NCBI GenBank assembly: GCA_006247105.1
Contig: CM016926.1
Location: 1,798,001-1,862,000 of the forward strand
Length of the DNA: 64,000 bases
Direction: 5' to 3'
Source: Giardia muris
Lineage: Eukaryota > Fornicata > Diplomonadida > Hexamitidae
Part shown: positions 1-9,100 of the stretch, one piece after another
Position numbering within the stretch: the first letter of the stretch is position 1
Layout: each line of letters begins with the position of its first letter
Position numbers and translations under genes: made by a program
Notes under the pieces: generated by a model
What the model was told of the DNA's origin: nothing
The model's input: the letters and a program-made list of their open reading frames with translations, nothing else
The model's database searches: none

Positions 1-3000
1 CGACTAAGGCCGTAGCGTTGACGATGATTGGATGTGTGACTACGTCGATCAACTCGCTTCTAGCACTCTCCGATGTCTCATCCTCCTCCCACCGTACAAG
101 ACATGTACGTGCTCGCGCGAAGAAGTGCAAGTACGAGGTCTGGAGTGGCTCGGGAATACTTCTCATGGATTCGGCCGTGAAGGCCTCGTCATTGGTAGAA
201 GAAACATGACCGAGAGGCTTTCTCGAAGCAGAAAGCCTACTCCACGGCAGTGCTAGATCAAAAACATCGTTGCAGAGGTTCAGAAGGCTAAGATCCAGCT
301 CATCGGACGACCAATTGGGATGAAGTGCGGTGTACCACGTCATTCTCCTACGAAAGAGGAGCCGGAGTGCGGATATTTGATCTAGAAAGCCGACGAAGAG
401 CCTATTCGCGTTCTGCATCGGGATGAAGGTAGATGGGGCGGGGTCGCCTGAACAAAGCTCCGTAAACGAGGCTTTAAGTGTTTTCAGCTTCTCAATGCAG
501 AGGCCGGTATAGTGGCAGTGCTTCTCGTATTCGGAGTTCAGGAGGTCGGCTGCAGCAGAGACCTTCTCGGTACAGGGGGCAATACAGAGCTTCCAGATGT
601 TGAGGATTATCGAAGACAATAAGAGCTTCACCATGTGGGAGAACTCAGACGGGCTAGATGCGTCCAGGTTTGCGGTCGGTAAGTCTCGGGTTGTCAGGAC
701 ATTGCAACAAAAGAGCGCAACCTCGGCTAGGAGGGTTGTCTCCCAAGTAACACTGTTCCTTAGACCGATAAAGAAGGCTGAAACAGCCTTGTAAACTTTT
801 GATGACTTCTCACACGGACTGGTACAGGTAAGGATCTGGCCATCGATTTCAAGGGCATTACAGAAGGCTAAAGGGACAATGGGCTCCCCTTTAGCGGGGT
901 ATGCCGCAATCTCTTTCAGTGCAGAAGGAGCTGGGTCAGAACACACAATATATGCAAGCATACTGGAGGCATAAGTTCCCACATATCGACACTCCGCTGT
1001 GCACGCTGCGGAGATAAGGGACGCCAGAAGCACGGAGGAAAACTCGCCCTTCTGAGTAACCAATGAGCTAGGAATGTTTTCTGATAGGGCCTCCTGAAGA
1101 ACGTCACGAAAAGCCTCCGAAGAGAACTGAGAGGTTGCTGGATGACGTAGCACGGTGGCCCTATGAAGCCGCTCCAGAAGCTCAGTTCCAACCCGATGAT
1201 TGGAGCGTGGCCCAGAGAGAAGGAGAAGGCTTATGAAAAACCCGAGAGAGAGGGCACAATCCTCCAATTCGGCCGGAAGACTCATGGTGCCAACCAAACC
1301 AAGCTCCATCCTTGCGAGCTGACGGAATCTAGAGACTAGCACTCCAAAGGAGCAATTGTCTAGGTGTTGTAGCGCTTCTGCGGTCAAAGTCGGGGTTATA
1401 TATAATGCCAAATCAAGTGAGGCACGTGGGTGGGATAATGTGAGCTGTTTAATGAGGAATTGACCATCGCTCTTCGAGAAGAGGAGGAAGGGGCCGAACA
1501 CAAGGTCGGCCAGAATAGCAACGGAGGAGAAGGCCATGTAGAGCGTTGCCTCAAAATACTCAAGGACGAAGGCGACCTCACCTTCGGTCCTTCCGGTCAA
1601 GTTAAGAGCTTTCTTGCAAACACTAACCAAAGAATCGATCTGTGACTTGAGGCTGGAGACCGACGGGAGTAAGCGGCGAACTGCCGTCTTTATGGCATCG
1701 TTTGGCTGGACCAGAAGGCAACCACGAAGGACGCTGAAATAATTCTCAACAAGCATTCCGAAGTACAAGACCTCGAGCTCCATACACCCTGGTAACTCCC
1801 CCGTGTCGAAATGAGTTGGGAAGAACTTGAAATAGTAGTAGGTGGCGTACAGGGACCTATCTTGGAACGCCTCGACGGCAGGGATCTGAGTAGTGGCCAC
1901 AGCGGGTTCCAACAGCGTTTGTACTCGAGAGAGATGCTCCTGGAAGAACGTCTGATAGGTGAGAAGACTGGAAGCGAGCTTAGTCAAGCGCCTGTATAAG
2001 GGGATATAGTTGAATGCGAAGTAGGCCCCTCCATTGGAGCGATAAAGTATATGCTCCGGATACCGATCCTCGTCCGTCTGGAGGTGCAAGCAGTCGTTCT
2101 CGGGCCGGAGAAGAGGTGGGACTAGACCAAGGAGCTGTGCGGTTGCACTCTGACGGAACTTCTCGATGGAGGTGGTTAATCCCGAGTCGTCTCCAGCTAA
2201 CCTCATATTCTCAACATATTCGTGGCTGGTCCTGCGGCTAAATTGTGGGAGATTCTTCATGTCCAGTAGCTCGTTCAGGCTAGGGTTTTCGATTCGACTC
2301 ATTGAGGTCGCGTTTGGAGGACGGGTTTGCAAGTCACAGAGTATACGCATCAGTTGCGCGTATGACACGAGTAATTGATAGTCATGGTCAAGCAGCTTGG
2401 CTCGATTGAGCTTCGCGAGCTCTGGTAAGCGTAACACGGTTGGGATGAACCAGGGGTCCTTTTCAGCGACGAAACGAATGGCTGGGAAGAGATGAACTGC
2501 TTGATGTAAGTCTGTGCGTCGAATGACCCAGATCACGGCGGTCGCTAGCTGGTGAACAAAGGTTTGACCTGTGGAAACGTGGGTCCGATAAAGCCACGCA
2601 TCCAGGTCCGGCGTAGGGCCCGTGCACGTGCGCATTTCACCGGAGACGAAGTTAAATCCATTCATGATGGCGATATCATACATGGTTACGTTCTCTGCGC
2701 TTGAATGCAGGAGGGCGGGGGTAATTCGCCTAAAAGTACTGAGAAGAGTAGTAAGGAACTGGGATAACTCATCAGATTGAGCGTACAGCAGGTCTGGGGC
2801 GATCCCAATGAGCTGAGTCATCAGCTTGGTGCCCAGGGCACCAAGGGCGAGCTTTTCGGTGCTAAGCCCATGATGCTCTCTATACCAATCCGGCACGTGA
2901 AGCATTGTGTTCCGTTTGAGGATGAGCCCAAGAAGGCATATCAGGCGTTGTAGAAGGTGCTTCGGCATGCAATGGATATGCTTCTGGGCCGCCAAGACGA

Positions 3001-3745
3001 GGTCTCGTAGGCGATAGGCTCGACTCAAGGCCGATACCGTAAGAGGACCAAGATATTGAAAGAGAGCTATGAGCCACTCGAGAAGGGCGCTCTTCGGGCC
3101 ATCTTCTACCGTCTTGAACGGATAGACGCGGATCGTCTCGTCGTTATGAGTTCGGACGATGATGTTCCGTTCCTTCTGGAACTGGCCGAGATTTCCTATA
3201 TCAACACGCTGATATATTAGGCCCGGGGTCTCGGCCAGCCAACTGTTCAGCCGATAGTTCGGGCTGATGATCTGTGTGATGATCCTAGACGGGAACTTCG
3301 GGATCAAGCGAATAAGCTGGGCACATACTTTGTACAGAAGGATGACCGGCGTGAGGAGAGCGGTGGTATGCGCCGTGAGCGCATCGACGTCGACGGCCCA
3401 CACATAGGACGGCCACGTTACACGCATGATATGCTCGAAGATGACACTCGCCTGACTGGGAGTTACGACAGACTCGAGGATTGCAAGTAGGAGGTGCAAT
3501 CGGGCTATCAATAGCTTGTGGCCATCGTCTTGACCAGCAACTGGAGTGGGGAAGGTCAGGATACAGGGGAAAACCTCGGAGATCGAAAGGAGCTGGTCTA
3601 TCAGTATGCCAGCCTGAGATCCCTTCAGGGCTGAGTCGCGGAAGAGGGCTGTGAGCGTATTGACCGTATCGATAGCATCCTGATCGTTTCGGGCCAATCT
3701 CAATCGCTGCACGAGTCTGGATAACCCTTCGTCATTGGGTTCCAT
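1..3745 (-). CDS. Very large alpha-helical protein, C-terminus beyond left edge (partial)
   Basis: I read the minus strand triplet by triplet from an ATG at 3745 and found no stop codon down to position 2, so at least 1,248 codons are open and the gene leaves the window. The protein is rich in Leu, Ile and Ala with long stretches of helix-forming sequence. It shows no obvious catalytic motif, signal peptide or membrane segment. The texture resembles HEAT/ARM solenoids such as karyopherins, nucleoporins or U3 snoRNP scaffolds, but this is inference from composition only and I do not recognise the family. It is divergent from the LRR gene at 3854, sharing a 108 bp gap. Codon use looks like its neighbours. 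The openness over 3.7 kb makes the gene itself very likely; the function is unknown. Confidence 0.8.
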   Translation of the reverse strand, partial: MEPNDEGLSRLVQRLRLARNDQDAIDTVNTLTALFRDSALKGSQAGILIDQLLSISEVFPCILTFPTPVAGQDDGHKLLIARLHLLLAILESVVTPSQASVIFEHIMRVTWPSYVWAVDVDALTAHTTALLTPVILLYKVCAQLIRLIPKFPSRIITQIISPNYRLNSWLAETPGLIYQRVDIGNLGQFQKERNIIVRTHNDETIRVYPFKTVEDGPKSALLEWLIALFQYLGPLTVSALSRAYRLRDLVLAAQKHIHCMPKHLLQRLICLLGLILKRNTMLHVPDWYREHHGLSTEKLALGALGTKLMTQLIGIAPDLLYAQSDELSQFLTTLLSTFRRITPALLHSSAENVTMYDIAIMNGFNFVSGEMRTCTGPTPDLDAWLYRTHVSTGQTFVHQLATAVIWVIRRTDLHQAVHLFPAIRFVAEKDPWFIPTVLRLPELAKLNRAKLLDHDYQLLVSYAQLMRILCDLQTRPPNATSMSRIENPSLNELLDMKNLPQFSRRTSHEYVENMRLAGDDSGLTTSIEKFRQSATAQLLGLVPPLLRPENDCLHLQTDEDRYPEHILYRSNGGAYFAFNYIPLYRRLTKLASSLLTYQTFFQEHLSRVQTLLEPAVATTQIPAVEAFQDRSLYATYYYFKFFPTHFDTGELPGCMELEVLYFGMLVENYFSVLRGCLLVQPNDAIKTAVRRLLPSVSSLKSQIDSLVSVCKKALNLTGRTEGEVAFVLEYFEATLYMAFSSVAILADLVFGPFLLFSKSDGQFLIKQLTLSHPRASLDLALYITPTLTAEALQHLDNCSFGVLVSRFRQLARMELGLVGTMSLPAELEDCALSLGFFISLLLLSGPRSNHRVGTELLERLHRATVLRHPATSQFSSEAFRDVLQEALSENIPSSLVTQKGEFSSVLLASLISAACTAECRYVGTYASSMLAYIVCSDPAPSALKEIAAYPAKGEPIVPLAFCNALEIDGQILTCTSPCEKSSKVYKAVSAFFIGLRNSVTWETTLLAEVALFCCNVLTTRDLPTANLDASSPSEFSHMVKLLLSSIILNIWKLCIAPCTEKVSAAADLLNSEYEKHCHYTGLCIEKLKTLKASFTELCSGDPAPSTFIPMQNANRLFVGFLDQISALRLLFRRRMTWYTALHPNWSSDELDLSLLNLCNDVFDLALPWSRLSASRKPLGHVSSTNDEAFTAESMRSIPEPLQTSYLHFFARARTCLVRWEEDETSESARSELIDVVTHPIIVNATALV

Positions 3746-3853
3746 TTCTTTCCCTTCGGGTTGATATCCCCATCTTTCTTCATCCTCTATGGAGACACTC
3801 TCGACTAACGTTGATCCTCTCAGGAGTGTGGAGGTAAGGTCTCCCGAAGAAAA
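3746..3853. promoter_or_regulatory. Divergent promoter region, 108 bp
   Basis: This is the only sequence between the start codon of the large minus-strand gene (3745) and that of the LRR gene (3854). The plus-strand start is preceded by GAAGAAAAATGG and the minus-strand start by GGGAAAGAAATGG. Both have short A-rich tracts directly at the ATG, as expected for Giardia initiators. No other motif stands out. Confidence 0.4.
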
Positions 3854-5518
3854 ATGGTTGACGCTTATTGTAGCGCGTGTACACGCCTAGGTATTCCGAC
3901 AAGGCCGGGAATCATTCAGTTCCTTCGCGAGCCGACCAAAAAGCTAAACCTCTACGGGGCGCAGCCAAGTCTATACAAGTCGCGGATCACCGATGCAGAT
4001 GTTGAAGCTTTAGTGACTGGCCTTCTTGAACGGAACCCTCCGGACTTCATCCTTGATCTTGGATATAATGGGCTTACAGATGCCGCGCTCCCCCATGTTA
4101 GCAAGCTTGTCTCGACTCTTAATCTAATCGGTCTTTCCCTTAAGGGGAATCGACTGACGCAGAGTGGGGCGATGACTTACGTTGCCACGGCCAACTTTCT
4201 TACTAGCTCGACGTGCCAATTGCAATACCTGGACCTATCCTGTAACGACTTTGGGCCTGAAGGGACGGAGGCGATCATGCGAGCGATCTTCAACTCAGAT
4301 TCATTACACTTTGGGGTTTATATCAACCATCCGTACATGGCGGCCGATATCAAACGTGTTCGGAGGTTTGGATACCTAGAATACCTTGATATGTCTTCGA
4401 CAGGCTTCGGAGAGAAGGCGAATCTTTACCTTTGCGAGTTCCTTTCCTCTCGATTCTGTGGATTACGTGAACTACGCCTTTCACAATGCGAGTTCACGGC
4501 CGTATCTGGGTGTGAGGCGGACGTCGATTATATTGACACGGGGTTTCATCGTCTTGCCGGTGCTCTTCGTTACAACACCTCGCTTGAGGCCCTCACTCTC
4601 AGATCCAATCGTTGTCTTGATGACACGGCTGCAGTTGCTATCATCCGTGCTTTAGTGAGCGAATGTCCTGAGACGGATTCTGGTCACCTACACATCTCGA
4701 CAACAATTGGGAAGAAACGTATGGATGACTATAAGGCATATACCTGGCGTCTTGGACAAACAGGAGGGCAGTCGGATAAGCTATCCGAGCCTTTACCACC
4801 ACCACTCCCATCGAAGGCGGTTTATGAGGAACGGTTCGGGTTTCTTGGAGAACGGAATGGCGACGTTGGACCAGTAGAGACGGGTATCCGTATTGCGTCA
4901 ACTCCTCTTCGCTACCTTGATCTTGCTAGCAATAGGCTATGCTTTGACGTGGCCTTGGCCATTGCGGACCATCTCAAATATAGCGATTGCGTCCTTGAGA
5001 CGATCATACTTGATGGGGTGAGTGTCAAGAACAAGGGGATCAACGCTCTGGCTAAGTCACTCGTCCGTTATACGCCCTGTAGGATGATTCTGGACGAGCT
5101 CGCGAAGAAGTACGTGGATGAGCAAGGGATCTCTCTCAATGATCCCGCTATAGAAAGGTTCGGTCCTATTACGAGACGGAAAGAGGGTTCGGTTTATCTA
5201 TCATTACGCCGGACCGCCATTCTTGGTCAAGGCCTTGCAACCTTGGCCTTGCTCGCAAGACATAACGGAAATATCAAGTATGTGGCAATCGAGGGGAATA
5301 CGTTGAACCCGGAGTCCGGAGAGTCCGGGACGATCAACGAGGGGAAGACATGGCTCCCAGATATCGAGTGGGAGGAGACGTTCAAGGCGCGTCTCAACGC
5401 CCTTGACCCCGTCGAGGCGGACTTTGGGCTTCGACGGAACGAGGATAATGTGTTACAGTTCTATAGGAATGAGGCCCTTCCGTTGACTGGCCTCCACCTC
5501 TTTGGACTTCTAGAGTGA
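3854..5518 (+). CDS. Leucine-rich repeat protein (ribonuclease-inhibitor type)
   Basis: A 554-residue protein made largely of leucine-rich repeats of the long RNI type. Repeat cores such as LQYLDLSCNDFG, LEYLDMSSTGFG, LEALTLRSN and LRYLDLASNRL appear at intervals from about residue 110 to 400, each followed by a helical A/L-rich half. Such repeats form curved solenoids that bind protein partners; the partner cannot be told from sequence. There is no signal peptide, membrane anchor or kinase/NACHT domain, so it is probably a cytosolic or axonemal scaffold rather than a receptor. A spacer around residues 275-345 with a Pro run interrupts the repeats. The start is supported by an A-rich tract immediately upstream. 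The stop codon lies inside a consensus poly(A) signal at 5514-5520. Confidence 0.85.
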   Translation: MVDAYCSACTRLGIPTRPGIIQFLREPTKKLNLYGAQPSLYKSRITDADVEALVTGLLERNPPDFILDLGYNGLTDAALPHVSKLVSTLNLIGLSLKGNRLTQSGAMTYVATANFLTSSTCQLQYLDLSCNDFGPEGTEAIMRAIFNSDSLHFGVYINHPYMAADIKRVRRFGYLEYLDMSSTGFGEKANLYLCEFLSSRFCGLRELRLSQCEFTAVSGCEADVDYIDTGFHRLAGALRYNTSLEALTLRSNRCLDDTAAVAIIRALVSECPETDSGHLHISTTIGKKRMDDYKAYTWRLGQTGGQSDKLSEPLPPPLPSKAVYEERFGFLGERNGDVGPVETGIRIASTPLRYLDLASNRLCFDVALAIADHLKYSDCVLETIILDGVSVKNKGINALAKSLVRYTPCRMILDELAKKYVDEQGISLNDPAIERFGPITRRKEGSVYLSLRRTAILGQGLATLALLARHNGNIKYVAIEGNTLNPESGESGTINEGKTWLPDIEWEETFKARLNALDPVEADFGLRRNEDNVLQFYRNEALPLTGLHLFGLLE

Positions 5519-5520
5519 AC
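5514..5520 (+). terminator. AGTRAAY poly(A) signal overlapping stop codon
   Basis: AGTGAAC matches the Giardia polyadenylation consensus AGTRAAY exactly, and its central TGA is the stop codon of the LRR gene. The 3' UTR would then be only a few to a few tens of bases long. Confidence 0.6.
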
Positions 5521-5559
5521 GCACTCCTGATTCCACCACTTGTAGAATTACTCTTGGAC

Positions 5560-6087
5560 CTATCGAATCCCTTTAGCCTTCATTGGCTTCGTTGGCAATG
5601 TAGACACCTTCCCCACCTCCAGCCTGGTTGAGGGAGGCGTATAGTCGCTTGTGTCGTTGATTGGAAGTTGAGTAGCACTTGGCCATTGTTCATCCTCTTG
5701 AACTTGTGACTTAATGTTCGGGACGATCTCTGAAAGGGAAGCAGACGCCATAGCACGGCCAGCTCTTGCCCGACGCAAGTTCTCAAGGTCATCTACCGTC
5801 AATTCAGATGGAAGGGTGATTCTTTGATGTGATGAATCATCAACGACAGTTGCCCTTATTGACGTCTCAGATGTCCCTACTCCTTGAGGGTTATTAGTAA
5901 ACGAGATGATTGCACGTGTTTTCTTCATAGTGGTAGGCATAGGAGCATCCTTTCGAACAGACGACTTGGAAACCTCCTTCTTCGTCTCTAGGCCTCGCGC
6001 CTTCTTTGGCTCCACTCCCTTCCGTGCTAGAGCCTTCTTCTCCTTCAGTCGGCTCTGAAACGCTGCTAGGCCCTCAAATGAAGACAT
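5560..6087 (-). CDS. Small basic hypothetical protein
   Basis: A 175-residue protein that I do not recognise. The N-terminal 65 residues are Lys/Arg-rich and predicted helical, beginning SSFEGLAAFQSRLKEKKALA. The middle holds a Leu-rich stretch around LPSELTVDDLENLRRARAG, and the C-terminus is Pro/Thr-rich and probably disordered. The charge pattern would suit a nucleic-acid- or microtubule-binding protein, but that is only inference. The ATG at 6087 sits 20 bp from the divergent ATG of the DRC7 gene at 6108, with a shared TTTAAAATT tract between them. It converges on the LRR gene with a 41 bp gap. Gene reality is supported by placement and normal codon use rather than homology. Confidence 0.6.
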   Translation of the reverse strand: MSSFEGLAAFQSRLKEKKALARKGVEPKKARGLETKKEVSKSSVRKDAPMPTTMKKTRAIISFTNNPQGVGTSETSIRATVVDDSSHQRITLPSELTVDDLENLRRARAGRAMASASLSEIVPNIKSQVQEDEQWPSATQLPINDTSDYTPPSTRLEVGKVSTLPTKPMKAKGIR

Positions 6088-6107
6088 CTATCTCGCTTTA
6101 AAATTCG
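6088..6107. promoter_or_regulatory. 20 bp divergent promoter
   Basis: Only 20 bases separate two head-to-head start codons (6087 minus, 6108 plus). The segment contains the A/T tract CTTTAAAATTC, which reads as a plausible Giardia initiator on both strands. Promoter elements presumably extend into one or both coding regions. Confidence 0.5.
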
Positions 6108-9100
6108 ATGTTAAAGGCCGAGCGCATCCTAAACGTCTCCAGAGCCTCACTACCTCGGACCTACACGACAACCTCCTCCCGCGAGGAGCTCCTGCTCAAC
6201 TACGCCGCTAACTTTGAGACCACATTCCTAACCTTGAACCCTTCTCGCAAACAGCTCGTCCTCGCCCCGTATAATGAGTGCAGCGTCCGCAAGTTCCTCC
6301 CGACGACTCTCCGCCCCGCGATCCTCGCGGACTCCTCCCTTTGCGACGCTGCCCTTCTGGCGACCTTCGTCGCCAACTCCATCCGTTATGAGCCGTTAGA
6401 GCACCCCCACCTCCCCCCGGACTACGTTGTCTCCCCACAGACGACCCTCGAGTGGCAGCAGGGCGACTCCTTCGACATGTCCGTCCTCCTTGCGTCCCTC
6501 CTCATCGGTGCTGGTTATAACGCGTACGTTTGCATTGGTTATGCCGACAAATGCCTCACGGAGCAGATCACCCACCAGATGACGGCTCCACGAGGAGACC
6601 ACTTCGAAGCCTATTCGACTAGCACCGTTCGATCCATGGCTGCCGAGGCGGCCTTCTCAGACCATCCTCCTGGGATTTTCAAGGTCGATCCGCGGTACTG
6701 CCATGACTACACGGATCGCAGTATCCCAAAGCCCGTCTTCTCTCCGGAGCTTCGCCTTCTCGAGCGCCTTCACTCCCCCATAAAGGACGTCAATGCCGTC
6801 TCTCTCAGCAATAGCATCGGGGAGCTGCAGAATGAGCGGGCCTTGTTGAACGTCGACGTCGGGGCCGATGCGCAACTCAAGAGCCCATGGAACCTCATCA
6901 ATGACTATAAACTACTCCCCTCGGCAAGCGATATCGGTAACAAGGAGATCGGGGGTTGCCGCTACGTCCTCAGTGGGGGCGCGGAGTGTACAGATATCAA
7001 TAGCGTTGCGAATGGTTGTTCACTGCTTGTGGCCCCACAGTTCGCACGTGAGGATGAGGAGGACCTTATGACAGACCTTCTTGAAGGGCGGGGAGCGCAT
7101 CGGAAACGGCATCCCACATTTAACAAAAATATACCACCAGAGAACGCTTCTATCGGCGGCCCCTTTAAGAACAAGTATCTGAAGCCGAAGAACCTCATGT
7201 GCACGTCGGAGTTCGATGAACAGCGGCGCCTCCGCGCCAAATGGGCGTCAGTCGGGGCGTCCGAGAAGGAGATCGAGAAACTGATCATCGATCGCCTCGG
7301 TGCTACTGGGTACCTGAAGGATGTACTCGTCCCCGGGAAGGCCGGAGTCCAGCAGAAGCAAGATCAGGACCGTGCGCTCAATGAGATCCGGAAGCAGAGC
7401 AAGATCCGTATCCAGGAGCTTGTCACGGACCCCTTGAAAGGACAGCGTGTATATGCATGGGTGTATGTTGCCCCAACCGACGATACCCAGCAAGGGGCAT
7501 CGAATGCAGGCACTATCGAGCGTGTGTACATTGAGAAGGACATCAACGCGATTCGCACGGCCATGTCCACTCCAGCAACGGTCCATTCCGGCTTCTTCAT
7601 CGACGCGGCCTCCGGAATCCCTTACACCCTGGACTGCCCCTACTTTCAGTTCATCGAGTCTGCTTTCAACACGTCCAACTACTTCGTCAACCTCCAGGTC
7701 GCAAAGAAGGACCTCACGAATGACAACATCAGCTTCGACTTCTACAATATCGACTGTTGGTGCATCTGCCTCATGACCCAGGAGCTCGTAGACCTTCGTG
7801 CTCGTCAGTTGGCGTACGTGAACAAGAACGCGACGGCAGACCAGATCACACAACACGTCGGCGGAAACCAGAAGTTTCTCATGCAACTTGGAGCAAAAGG
7901 GGCTCGCCAACGGCTTGAGGCCGGAATCAAGCTCCCTAAGCTCATTCGCGACCGGCAGCTCGCCATGAAGCAAGAGAGAGAGAATGAAGAGCATCAGGCA
8001 CAACTTGTTGAGGAAAGGGTTGATATCGCTCGTTGGGCCAAAACGGTCTCGCTTGACAAGGAGAAATATAGGGCAGATGCCGCCAAGGATAGTTATGCAT
8101 CCTTTGGAATTGGGGAGGCGGCCAAGAAATACCTTGAGAGGTGGGACTCTGTAGAGCCTGTTGAGCTTCTTCTCGCCTCACTTCCCGCTCCTTGGGCCGT
8201 CGCAACCGCGCTTTCCGAGGAGAGGCTTCAGTGGCCCTATCCAAGACGCGATCCCTTACCCACCGAGGGGATTTCGGTCGAGACTGGAGCTAATTCTGTA
8301 TCAGAGAAGGCCACTCTCTACTCGGACTGCTTTGTGCGTTTAATCCCTCCATTTAATCTTCGTAGCGGATGCATAGCCACCATCGTATTTCGCCCTAGGC
8401 CAGTATATGAGTTTGGTGCCGACGAGGATGGAGACATCATCAACAAGCGCATCGTTGCATGGAGAATCCTACGGACGCAAGTCTTTGCACACAGAAATGA
8501 TCGGCTTGTACTTCGGACGACCCAGCTCGAGGTCAACCATGAGGAGATTGAGGCAGACTTGTCCGACCCTCTTAAGTATGACTATTACACCAGGTTCAAT
8601 GATGGCGGGGAGCTGTTGACGAATCTAGACATCTATCACAAGCTCTATGCGGATCGTGCCAGCCACTTTCCTCTCTGGTGTTTCATTGGAGAGCAGATGG
8701 ACGAAATGGGAGATCCGAACCAGAACCTTACGGAAGCTCGTGTCGCTTTTGTCGAGAAGCACATCTGCTGTTTCAAGCCGGAGAAAAAGGAGATCTCGCC
8801 AATCGAGATCGATCGTGGTGTGGCATTGGATGCGGACGACGCGGTTCTTACGGGGACTGCACAGCCAACGACCGTTTCCGGTATAGAAACCGACGCAGAG
8901 GCCGCCCCTGTAGCATCTTCCATGGGTCCAGGAACTCGTCTTCAATCGCGTAAGGAAAGCTTGGCTGGAGAATATTCGGAGGGAGATTCCACTAGACGGC
9001 TCTCGGGCTCGGCCCTTGATGGCTCCATCGTTGATGTAGGCTCTTACGTTGCAACGTTCCCGTGCGAACTTAACGTCACAGTCACTTTCATCCGGCAAGC

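Noticed and set aside
7248..8003. Minus-strand frame of 251 codons inside DRC7
   Set aside because: It lies antisense to clearly conserved DRC7 sequence and has no recognisable domain.
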